Assembly: GCA_021799715.1 (NCBI GenBank)
Contig: JAJYZY010000007.1
Span: forward strand, 1 to 30,852
Length of the DNA stretch: 30,852 bases
Direction of reading: 5' to 3'
Origin: Planctomycetota bacterium
GTDB lineage: Bacteria; Planctomycetota; Phycisphaerae; WQYP01
Shown: positions 15,358-23,290 of the stretch, in pieces
Layout: every line of letters starts with the position of its first letter
Numbering within the stretch: the first letter of the stretch is position 1
Program-made: the position numbers and the translations under genes
The notes under the pieces: model-generated
The model's input: the letters and a program-made list of their open reading frames with translations, nothing else
What the model was told of the DNA's origin: nothing
Database searches by the model: none

Positions 15358-16809
15358 CTATTGGTTTGTTTCGGGATGCTCCGCAATGGTAACAAACCAA
15401 TTGGCCGCTTTCGGCCTGAGGAATTCTAAAAGCAGCAGTGCGTATACCGGCCCGTGTTCCACCCAGATCATCCACGGATAAAAATAATGGCTGTGATATA
15501 GCCCCAGCGTCAATGACCAGACCAGAATCGATACGCGTGGATAAACCGCCAGTATGGGAAGCATCCAGGTGTAGTACCATGGAAAATCCGTCGGACTTAA
15601 CAGAAAAATCAGCATAATTGAAAAAAGCGCTGTCCGCATCGCATTGCTTCCGGTTGCGGCCCGCCGATTGAGAATCATCAGACCAACAAGATAAATAACG
15701 GCAATGGTGATGCGCGCTGCCATGGCGGGGCGGTTATAGGCGGTGGCCGGAAAGACCCTGTGCCAGAACATGGAAACCAGCCGAAATACGCCGTCATTCT
15801 CGTGCCAATAACGGCCATAGCTCATCAGGGAGTGAAGGGCGGGGGCCGCGGTTACAAACATCGGTGCCAGCGCACCGCAACTCACCGCCACCAGCACAGC
15901 GATGACCATGAACAATTGCTTTCGATCCTGTAACAGCGGCCGCAACAATAACGGGGCCAACACCACGGGCCAGAATTTTGCGCCAATGGCCAGGCCTAGA
16001 GCGGCGGCAGCGGATTTGGGGCGGTTGCTCACCAGCATCAGCGCAAAAAGCGCCACAAACGCCAGTGCCATGGCGTCCATGTGCGCTTCATTATAAAACG
16101 CGTTGATCAGCACGGGGTTCCACCAGTAAATCAGCAGCCATGACATTGGCCGATGCAGGCGGCGCAGAATCATGGCAATCAATATGGCCGCCGCACCGTC
16201 AAATAACAGATAGACACAACGCAATGCGGTGGCACTGAACGGCGCAATCCTGGCCGCCAGTGCCATTGCCAATTCGCCAACCGGCGGATAAATGGTAGGC
16301 AGGTTGGCGTGGTTGATGTTCCGCATCACGGTGCGATGGGCCTGCGCCATGGCGGTTAAAGATGCGGGAATGGCGGCATTGGAATGATCCAGAACTGCCT
16401 TGGGGCTGTATTGCCATGGATTATGGCCCTGAGCCATTACCGCGCCATCCCAGAGGAAACGGTAGTAATCGGTTGATAATACCGGCGTTGAGCCAAGGAG
16501 AATCACGCGGCATAGCAAGCCGATCAGCAGCATCCAGAAAAACAGATGTTTTCCCATGCGGTGCCGCAGAAACATACAACTTGCCAGAAAGACCGCACCA
16601 GCCAAAACATTGCCGGCGACAAATAAATTGCGGATGGTCAGCGAGTGCGGCGCTTGTTGCGCGAGTTGCAGCGATTGCAGCCGCAGCCACAGTGCCAATG
16701 CCACAAGTATGCAGCCGGTAGCCAGCCAGGTTACGGTGGATGCCGCTGACGGTGGACGCGGCGGGTGGGTGGCAGGTGTTATCACCGCAGGAAATTCATC
16801 GCGCCCCAT
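15358..16809 (-). CDS. GT-C family integral-membrane glycosyltransferase (GT87/mannosyltransferase-like)
   Basis: The 483-residue protein has roughly ten or more hydrophobic helices, beginning at about residue 28 (WLATGCILVALALWL) and ending near 465. The first extracytoplasmic loop contains STDYYRFLWDGAVMAQGHNP, with acidic residues in the position expected of GT-C catalytic loops, followed by PTIYPPVGELAMAL. A later segment reads PTDFPWYYTWMLPI, as in GT87 alpha-mannosyltransferases. It would transfer a sugar from a polyprenyl-phosphate donor on the outer face of the membrane. The neighbouring GT2 could make that donor. The sugar and the acceptor are not determined by the sequence. The start is at ATG 16809, 26 bases downstream of the previous gene. 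Confidence 0.8.
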   Translation of the reverse strand: MGRDEFPAVITPATHPPRPPSAASTVTWLATGCILVALALWLRLQSLQLAQQAPHSLTIRNLFVAGNVLAGAVFLASCMFLRHRMGKHLFFWMLLIGLLCRVILLGSTPVLSTDYYRFLWDGAVMAQGHNPWQYSPKAVLDHSNAAIPASLTAMAQAHRTVMRNINHANLPTIYPPVGELAMALAARIAPFSATALRCVYLLFDGAAAILIAMILRRLHRPMSWLLIYWWNPVLINAFYNEAHMDAMALAFVALFALMLVSNRPKSAAAALGLAIGAKFWPVVLAPLLLRPLLQDRKQLFMVIAVLVAVSCGALAPMFVTAAPALHSLMSYGRYWHENDGVFRLVSMFWHRVFPATAYNRPAMAARITIAVIYLVGLMILNRRAATGSNAMRTALFSIMLIFLLSPTDFPWYYTWMLPILAVYPRVSILVWSLTLGLYHSHYFYPWMIWVEHGPVYALLLLEFLRPKAANWFVTIAEHPETNQ

Positions 16810-16835
16810 GTACCACCTTGAAAGTCAATGGAATA

Positions 16836-17603
16836 TCACTGTGCGCCCGGCGTGGTTGCGGTTTGAGAGTGGGTATGATCCGCCTCTTTTAGCAGACGAT
16901 CAATCAGGGAAGATTCGCCGGCTTGTTGGGTGAATTCCAGCCCGCCGTCATTTTGCAGATAAATGACATACAGCCGGCCGGGTTTCACGGGCCGATACAC
17001 CGCCTGTCCCTGCACAATATCCAGGCCGAGTTTTTTGGCGGAATTCGGGTGTTGCATCAATTGCTGAATATGCTGCCAGAGATCAAGCGTAAAGGTATCC
17101 GGGCGGCCGGATTTCCCATCCAGGCACGGCGGCACGCCGTGCGAATCCAGCAGGGTGGTGCCGAGTTGCGGCGATTGTTTGCTGGAAAATATCCGGCGGA
17201 AAAAAGCCAGGGACTTCCCTCGCAGCAGATCACCGTCTTCCACAAACTTGGTCTGAAATTTAAGCACATAACCATCTACGTATGGCGTATCACCGGGAAT
17301 GACAATTTTCCTGATCGGCAACGGCTTACGGCGACCATCGGCACCGGTGACAAATTCTTCCCACAAAAGCGTGGTCTGCAGCACCTGTCGCTTGCCGTTG
17401 GTAACTTGCCCATCCACCACCAGTTCGGCCATGCGGCGCTTTCCGGTCAGTCGGTTGATAACTGTTTCCAGATGCTTGCGTTCACGTTCGAGTTGACGGA
17501 TGCGGGCGTTGCGCGATGCGTAATAAATGGCCAAGTTTACCCCGGCGGCCATCAATGTTGTCAACACCACCAGCACAATGACGCGTTTGAGAAAATTCCG
17601 CAT
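16836..17603 (-). CDS. Membrane-anchored protein with coiled coil, unknown function
   Basis: I do not recognise the family. One N-terminal helix (about 8-29, VIVLVVLTTLMAAGVNLAIY) is followed by a short charged coiled coil, ARIRQLERERKHLETVINRL. A soluble domain of about 200 residues follows, containing AELVVDGQVTNGKRQVLQ, DTPYVDGYVLKFQTKFVEDG and a KSLAFFRRIF segment. It is probably anchored in the inner membrane with the domain outside. It sits 12 bases downstream of the secreted 534-residue protein and 26 bases upstream of the GT-C gene, so it is part of the same likely operon. The C-terminal tail is polar and Thr-rich. Confidence 0.65.
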   Translation of the reverse strand: MRNFLKRVIVLVVLTTLMAAGVNLAIYYASRNARIRQLERERKHLETVINRLTGKRRMAELVVDGQVTNGKRQVLQTTLLWEEFVTGADGRRKPLPIRKIVIPGDTPYVDGYVLKFQTKFVEDGDLLRGKSLAFFRRIFSSKQSPQLGTTLLDSHGVPPCLDGKSGRPDTFTLDLWQHIQQLMQHPNSAKKLGLDIVQGQAVYRPVKPGRLYVIYLQNDGGLEFTQQAGESSLIDRLLKEADHTHSQTATTPGAQ

Positions 17604-17615
17604 CGCTGAATCCTT

Positions 17616-19220
17616 TTATTCTTTCAGTGCCGCCAGTCGGGCTTTCCATTTTTTAGTCATGGCCGCAGCCGTGGTCGGCGTCCAGACGCTTCCGTCCGCT
17701 CCCTGGTATTTTATCAACACGCCCTTTGAATTCACCCAGAGGTTGGCGATACCCGGATCCAGTTGTTCCGTGAGATGATGCAAGACCATGGATTGTCCAT
17801 TAATGGTGAGGCGTTGCGTGCCGCGCACGCGCAGCAGCCGCAGCCCCAGGCGGCGCGTGCCGGAGTTGAATGTGACAAATCCCATGGCGGACGGTTTGGA
17901 CACATTAACCAACCGCGGCCAGAAATATTTTAAGGTCAACGGTAAATAGGCGGGCATGTAGGATGGCAAATCAAAATGGGTCGGTTTATTGGCCTGGCCC
18001 GGCAAAACATGCCGCCGCTGCATGTACACGGTCATCCAGCGGTGATGAACGAACATATCCGTGGCGCGGCCATGCTTGTCCAGCGCCGGCACATAGGCGG
18101 ATTGTTCATCCCCGGTTTCATGAACCCAGTGTATCTGCATGTTGGGATAGGGAATTTTAATGTGTTCAAGTATTTGTTTGTTGGTTTTGGGATCAATCAC
18201 GATGCGCTCCTGGCGCATTTTTATCTCCTGCGGGTTGGTAATCGGTACCAGCGTTTCAACCGCTTTGTCCCAGGTGGTGTAATGCGTCGCGGGTCCGGGC
18301 GTTTTGCCCTGCTGTTTGTACGCCCAGAAGCAGATCACTTTGGACAGTATCACGTCGCCATCCGGTAAAAAAGTCCGGGCATTGGTGGCCGCAAACACGC
18401 CGCGGTAACCATCTTGCATGCCGGGATGGCATGACAACATGACATATCCGATATCCTTCCCGTTGACTGTGATCTGGTACAGGTGCGGATGAATGGCTTT
18501 TTTCGCCAACATCTCCGCGGTGATCCCCGTGAGCCATTTGCGCCCGGCGATCACCGCCGCCGCCCGCTGCTGTTGCAGTTTTGCCATATTCAACAGGCGA
18601 AAGGTTTTAATCATGGCGGCAAAGCATGCCCGCGCGCCTTCGGCCTGGCCGGCGGGGCTGAAAAATGTCAGCAGATAATAGAGTTTGGGGGCCGCGCGAA
18701 CAATCAGTTGCTGTCGCATGACGGGTTGATTGTTAGAGGCGGTGGTAAGTTGCAGGATCAGAACCGCCGCGGGTTTGCCGGAGTTGATAATCATCCGCCG
18801 TTCCAGTGTCCGCACCTTCGGATAGTTATGTTTGGCTTCCGCGACCGTTTCATCAAGCAGCGTTTTAAGGGGGACATCTTTTTCCAGTTCGCTTAAGTGC
18901 ACGATAATTCCCCATCGCAGGGAACTATTCACAAACGTTACCATATTGCCTGGCAATACCGGAATGGTACCATTTTTCTGTGGTGGCGGGGCCTTGAATT
19001 TGCGCTGCAGAACTTCGCAATTCAGGGGCGGGCGCAATTGAAAACCGTCCAGGGCATCAATCCAGAGCGGTGCCAGCATTTTCGAGCCGGGCGTTTGAGC
19101 CTTGGCGGTGCCGGGTAAAATCGCACACAGCAGAAAGCCCAGAGCTGGTATGACAGTCCATGCGGTCAGCCGTCGCAAAAGGGATATCCGGAATGATGGT
19201 TGTATCGCAAATGCGCGCAT
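17616..19220 (-). CDS. Exported protein of unknown function, possible DcrB-like N-terminal part
   Basis: A signal peptide covers about the first 40 residues: a basic start, hydrophobic core WTVIPALGFLLCAIL, then a likely cleavage after TAKA. Residues about 50-215 (LDGFQLRPPLNCEV, TFVNSSLRWGIIVHLSELEK, KLYYLLTFFSPAGQAEGA, CFAAMIKTFRLL) have the rhythm of small beta-alpha domains such as DcrB/PsbP-like folds. The rest (about 240-534) repeats beta-rich phrases such as HLYQITVNGKDIGYVML and RRLGLRLLRVRGTQRLTING. I cannot name a function. It lies 23 bases downstream of the 194-residue membrane protein, and the set of three seems to be conserved context for a surface process linked to the GT genes that follow. 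Confidence 0.65.
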   Translation of the reverse strand: MRAFAIQPSFRISLLRRLTAWTVIPALGFLLCAILPGTAKAQTPGSKMLAPLWIDALDGFQLRPPLNCEVLQRKFKAPPPQKNGTIPVLPGNMVTFVNSSLRWGIIVHLSELEKDVPLKTLLDETVAEAKHNYPKVRTLERRMIINSGKPAAVLILQLTTASNNQPVMRQQLIVRAAPKLYYLLTFFSPAGQAEGARACFAAMIKTFRLLNMAKLQQQRAAAVIAGRKWLTGITAEMLAKKAIHPHLYQITVNGKDIGYVMLSCHPGMQDGYRGVFAATNARTFLPDGDVILSKVICFWAYKQQGKTPGPATHYTTWDKAVETLVPITNPQEIKMRQERIVIDPKTNKQILEHIKIPYPNMQIHWVHETGDEQSAYVPALDKHGRATDMFVHHRWMTVYMQRRHVLPGQANKPTHFDLPSYMPAYLPLTLKYFWPRLVNVSKPSAMGFVTFNSGTRRLGLRLLRVRGTQRLTINGQSMVLHHLTEQLDPGIANLWVNSKGVLIKYQGADGSVWTPTTAAAMTKKWKARLAALKE

Positions 19221-19243
19221 TGAAAACTCCGTGCGAGATTAAA

Positions 19244-19828
19244 TTAATTGGATTGGGTCTGTCGCACCCACTGGACCAGCGTATTAAATTCCTGCTCATC
19301 GAGGGGTAAATCCAGGTTGTCACCGGTGTAGCTGATTAAATTCACCACCCGGCCATGGCGCATGGCCGCCACCCAGATAAATCGGCCTTGCGGGCCGCCC
19401 ATGGCTTTGTAAATATACATGTTGCCACGGCCAAAGGTGGTTTTCACATACACATTGCTCTCATGGGGCCATCCGCCGGAGCGCATTTTCCGGTATACAT
19501 GATCAGCCAGGGACTTGGCTGGAGCGTGCAGCCCCTTCGCCAGCACCAGATAAACCTGCTGATAATGCCGATCACGGCCTTCCAGATCAATATTGCCGGA
19601 CGTGATGTATTGCAGTCCCTGTGAACTTTTAATTGCCGCGTGCATATTGCCCCTGCCGCCGTACAGCGAACTGCCGTCCAGATGGGTTATCAGGGTAACC
19701 GCATACGCACTGCCAATGGCCAGCACCAGCAAAATGGCCAAGGCTCCCAGCAGCAGCCGTTTGCGCGTAGTCGAATTGTCCGTCAATAATTGTTCCGCCA
19801 TACCTCTATCATAAGCGAAATCTTCCAT
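19244..19828 (-). CDS. Single-pass membrane protein of unknown function
   Basis: This is the first gene of the likely minus-strand operon. A transmembrane helix (about 25-45, LLLGALAILLVLAIGSAYAV) leads to an extracytoplasmic domain of about 145 residues with QYITSGNIDLEGRDRHYQQV, KMRSGGWPHESNVYVKTTFG and FIWVAAMRHGRVVNLISY. The domain is beta-rich with basic patches. The frame starts at ATG 19828; an internal ATG at 19801 gives a shorter cytoplasmic tail. It is divergent from the ABC ATPase gene across about 90 bases, where both promoters should lie. No family is recognised. Confidence 0.62.
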   Translation of the reverse strand: MEDFAYDRGMAEQLLTDNSTTRKRLLLGALAILLVLAIGSAYAVTLITHLDGSSLYGGRGNMHAAIKSSQGLQYITSGNIDLEGRDRHYQQVYLVLAKGLHAPAKSLADHVYRKMRSGGWPHESNVYVKTTFGRGNMYIYKAMGGPQGRFIWVAAMRHGRVVNLISYTGDNLDLPLDEQEFNTLVQWVRQTQSN

Positions 19829-19919
19829 TAGAAAAACTTAAATTATCGCCGTTCACCGGGTGCCGCATGATACACGGGTGAAGGCTCTGGATTTGCCGCG
19901 GCGCTTTCATGCCCCGGCA

Positions 19920-20714
19920 ATGCCGCATATTATTAAATCCATGATGCAGACGAATCCGAAAATACACTCAGGCGGTATAGTTATTAAGGCAGTGGAGAAA
20001 ACGTATCGGCTTGGACGGCGCACTGTGCGGGCGCTGGCGGGCGTGGATATGACCATTCAAGCGGGTGAATTTGTTGCAATTATGGGAGCCAGTGGTTCAG
20101 GAAAATCCACCTTGCTGCATCTCTGTGCCCTGCTGGATACGCCGGATGCCGGCAGCATTATCGTTGACGGCCAAAACCTCTCCGAACTCACAGAGCGTCA
20201 AGCCACGCTGTTTCGGCGGCAAACCGTGGGGGTGGTATTTCAGAGTTTTAATCTTGTGCCCACATTAACGCTGCTGGATAATGTTCTGCTGACCGCCCGA
20301 CTGGCGGGAAAATATGATGAATCGGTGCGTCAGCGCGCCGTGGAACTCGCCGGGGCGCTGGGGCTGGCAGACCGCATAACCCACCGGCCCGATGCGCTTT
20401 CCGGCGGTGAGCAACAGCGTGTGGCCATTGCGCGTGCTTTATTGCTCAAGCCGCGCGTGCTGCTGGCTGATGAACCCACGGGAAATCTGGACTCTATCAG
20501 TGCGGGAAATTTCTGGCGTTTGCTGAAAGGTGTATTGGCGGATTCCATAGATTCGCCAATCACGGTGGTGGTTGTCACGCATGAACCCGCGGCGGCCGCG
20601 TATGCCAACCGCGTGCTGGTGCTGCGTGATGGAAAACTTGCGGGAAGTTTTGGTGTGGAGGGGCAGGATGATGCCGGCAGCATTGCAGCTCGCTATCAGC
20701 ACACTCTGGCGTAA
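19920..20714 (+). CDS. ABC transporter ATP-binding protein (LolD/MacB type)
   Basis: This cytoplasmic ATPase powers the FtsX-family permease encoded directly downstream. The core motifs are complete: Walker A GASGSGKST near residue 57, Q-loop VVFQSFNLV, signature LSGGEQQRVAIARAL, Walker B VLLADEPTGNLD and H-loop VVTHEP. The short linker after the signature and the TGNLD ending are typical of the LolD/MacB/FtsE subfamily, which does mechanotransmission instead of classical import. The start is ambiguous: the frame extends to a GTG at 19860, and ATGs lie at 19920 and 19941, none with a good ribosome binding site. Its 3' end overlaps the permease by about 47 bases in another frame, showing coupling. 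The substrate (lipoprotein, peptide or lipid) cannot be told. Confidence 0.92.
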   Translation: MPHIIKSMMQTNPKIHSGGIVIKAVEKTYRLGRRTVRALAGVDMTIQAGEFVAIMGASGSGKSTLLHLCALLDTPDAGSIIVDGQNLSELTERQATLFRRQTVGVVFQSFNLVPTLTLLDNVLLTARLAGKYDESVRQRAVELAGALGLADRITHRPDALSGGEQQRVAIARALLLKPRVLLADEPTGNLDSISAGNFWRLLKGVLADSIDSPITVVVVTHEPAAAAYANRVLVLRDGKLAGSFGVEGQDDAGSIAARYQHTLA

Positions 20715-23271
20715 GCCCGTTAAGCCCCTGTTAACCGCCCTGGTAATCACCGCGGCGGTGGCACTGGTGATGACGGCCTGCGGCGTGCTTTCCAGCATGA
20801 AAGCGTCGCTGCGCCATAATCTCGCGGCGGTACTGGGACAGGTTAGCGCCCGCATCACACCCATTACGCAGGGTGCGGATTCCGCGATTCCACCCGGAAT
20901 ATTGCAAAAAGCGCAAAACTCTCCGGCGGTGCAATATGCCGCCGGTCGGACCATGGCGTTTTCCCGCATCAGCATCGCCGGTCACACCGTACCGACACAC
21001 TTGATTGTCGGCAGTTGGCCGGCGGCGCAGAAGATTATTCCTCCCGTATTTTCCAGTGGTGGCCCGCTGACCAGTCCAACCGGACAGATTCTGCTGAATG
21101 TCGCTTTGGCCCGGCGACTTCATGCCGCCGTAGGCATGACGGCAACGTTGTTCGGCCCCGCCGGATCGCAAAAGGTGAAAATTGTCGGCCTGGTGCGCAG
21201 GTCGGCGGTCAAACGATATTTTTCATTTCCATCCGCGTACATTACCGGCCGGACACTGCAAAAAATCACCGGGGCGGCTCCGCGCTGGAGCCGTATTGAT
21301 ATAAAATTTAAGTCAGGAATCAAACAGAACAAGGGCATTGCAGCGCTGAAGAAAGCGGTGGGGCCGGGGGTGAAAATCCGGTCCATGGGAAAAAGTCGCA
21401 AACCCTTTGCGCCCATGGAGAACATGCTCCAGCGCCTCCGCTGGCTTGTAGCCATTCCAACCGCATTGGGGGCGGGCCTGCTGATTCTGGCGGTCTTTGC
21501 CATCGGCATTCAGGAACGGGTCAGATTTTTCGGGCAGTTGCGGTGTATCGGGGCGGCGCGGCAACAGGTGGCATTTACCGCGCTGGTAGAGTCGCTGTTG
21601 CCAATGGTTGGCGGAGTGCTGGTGGGCTTAACCGCCGGGACCGGCGCGGCATGGTTTCTCGTGCATCATCTGCGCCATGGGCACCTGATTTTTCATCCGG
21701 GGGTGGAGAGTTTCGTCATTGCCGGGACGGCGGGATTGCTGGCGGCGGCAGTAGGTGTTGCCCTGCCGGTATATAAAGCGTGGCGGGTGACACCCATGGC
21801 CGCCGTGGCCAATATCGGCAAGGTGCCGGGCACAAAATCGTTGCGGCCCGCATTGTGGGTGGGAATCACCGCGTTGCTTCTGCAGATTCTGCTCTGGCAG
21901 ATTCCCAATCCAATCTGGGCGCTGTGGGCGTATGTACTGGTGGGTGGGCCATTGGTGCTGCTGGCGGCGGCGGCGCTGGCACCGGTTACCGTGGCGGCAT
22001 TCGAGCGACTGTTCAAACGGCCTCTGGCCTGGTTGTGGCGTATTGAGCCGACATTATTTTCCGCCTCCGCGTCCCCCTATCGCGCGGGGATGATGGCGGC
22101 AGCGTTGCTGGCGGCGATTTCTTTTTTTGTTTCCATGCGGGCACGCGGCATTGGCCTGCTGGAATCGTGGGAATTTCCGGCACAGTTTCCCGATGCTTTT
22201 GTGTTCAGCCCCATCACGCCGCTTTCAGAAAAGCGCGCTGCGGAAATACCGCAGCACGTCGCCGGCGTGACCGGTGTTTCCGCCCTGACGGCTTTTTGGA
22301 TTCCCGCCAGGATTGGCTCGGCCAGGCAACAGCAGGTGCTGTTTGTCGCTGTGCAGCCGCGGAGCTTTCTGCGCATGCTGGGTGTGCAATTTACACAGGG
22401 AAATCGGACGGAGGCTCTGCGGGCCATGCGCGCGGGCACGGGCGTATTAATTGCGGGCGATGCGCTGCATTCCCTGGGTCTTGGGGCAGGAAAATCTCTG
22501 GCTGTCGGCACAATAACGGGCGTCAAACATCTCCGGGTGGCGGGAGTGATCACATCGGCGGGGGTTTCCATTGCCCAGAGTTTTCTGCGGGTGCGGCAGG
22601 CGTTTCATCAGGCGGCGGCGGTGGCCATTATCGGTACGCTGGCGCAGGCCAGGGAAGATTTCGGCATTAACGGTCCGAATCTGGTGATGCTGACGCTCAA
22701 AGCCAATGTCAGCGGCGTCAAGGCGGTGGCAGGGGTGAAGGCGTTTCTCGCGTCCGGCGGCAAACAATCTTTCCTGCAGCGCTTGCTGAATTTCCAGCGC
22801 TTTGCCCTGCACGGCACATCGGTGCGGCGGATGAAGCGCGGATTGGATTATGTTATCACGCGCGTGATGCGGGCGCTGTCGCTGGCCGCTCTGGGCGGCA
22901 TGCTGCTGGCGGCCATCGCAGTGGCGGCCATGGCGGCGGCGGCGGTGCGGCAACGGCGTTATGAATTTGGCATTCTCCGGGCGGTGGGTGCCGGGCGGTG
23001 GCAATTGTTGCGCATTGTTCTGGCCGAGTTGTCACTGATTGTTCTGGCGGCCATTATTCTGGGCTGTGCGCTGGGGCAGTACATAGCATATATGGGGACA
23101 CTGGTGGATCATCGCATCAGCGGTTTTGACTCCCGCTATGCCTGGGCTTGGAGCGCCATGCTTTTCTCGGCATTCGTGGCCTGCGCGGCCACGCTGGCCG
23201 CGGGCTTTATACCCGCCTGGCGCGCGGCTATTGTCGGGGTAAGGTCGCTGCTGGCACCGGGACGGGAATAA
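20668..23271 (+). CDS. FtsX-family ABC permease with about ten transmembrane helices
   Basis: The start ATGATG at 20668 has GGAGG about eight bases upstream and begins inside the ATPase gene; the open frame extends 5' to 20572 but only with antisense-like residues. Hydrophobic helices occur near residues 20-40, 250-275, 295-325, 350-370, 390-410, 412-440, 475-495, 755-780, 805-830 and 840-860. Two FtsX-type blocks stand out: RVRFFGQLRCIGAARQQVAF and RRYEFGILRAVGAGRWQLLR, the standard loop after the second helix of each repeat. Two large extracytoplasmic domains lie between (about 45-245 and 500-750). This is the long, duplicated layout of lipoprotein- or lipid-handling permeases, so one gene may form the whole membrane part with two ATPase copies. 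Confidence 0.88.
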   Translation: MMPAALQLAISTLWRKPVKPLLTALVITAAVALVMTACGVLSSMKASLRHNLAAVLGQVSARITPITQGADSAIPPGILQKAQNSPAVQYAAGRTMAFSRISIAGHTVPTHLIVGSWPAAQKIIPPVFSSGGPLTSPTGQILLNVALARRLHAAVGMTATLFGPAGSQKVKIVGLVRRSAVKRYFSFPSAYITGRTLQKITGAAPRWSRIDIKFKSGIKQNKGIAALKKAVGPGVKIRSMGKSRKPFAPMENMLQRLRWLVAIPTALGAGLLILAVFAIGIQERVRFFGQLRCIGAARQQVAFTALVESLLPMVGGVLVGLTAGTGAAWFLVHHLRHGHLIFHPGVESFVIAGTAGLLAAAVGVALPVYKAWRVTPMAAVANIGKVPGTKSLRPALWVGITALLLQILLWQIPNPIWALWAYVLVGGPLVLLAAAALAPVTVAAFERLFKRPLAWLWRIEPTLFSASASPYRAGMMAAALLAAISFFVSMRARGIGLLESWEFPAQFPDAFVFSPITPLSEKRAAEIPQHVAGVTGVSALTAFWIPARIGSARQQQVLFVAVQPRSFLRMLGVQFTQGNRTEALRAMRAGTGVLIAGDALHSLGLGAGKSLAVGTITGVKHLRVAGVITSAGVSIAQSFLRVRQAFHQAAAVAIIGTLAQAREDFGINGPNLVMLTLKANVSGVKAVAGVKAFLASGGKQSFLQRLLNFQRFALHGTSVRRMKRGLDYVITRVMRALSLAALGGMLLAAIAVAAMAAAAVRQRRYEFGILRAVGAGRWQLLRIVLAELSLIVLAAIILGCALGQYIAYMGTLVDHRISGFDSRYAWAWSAMLFSAFVACAATLAAGFIPAWRAAIVGVRSLLAPGRE

Positions 23272-23290
23272 CAACCGCTGAAGTGGAATT

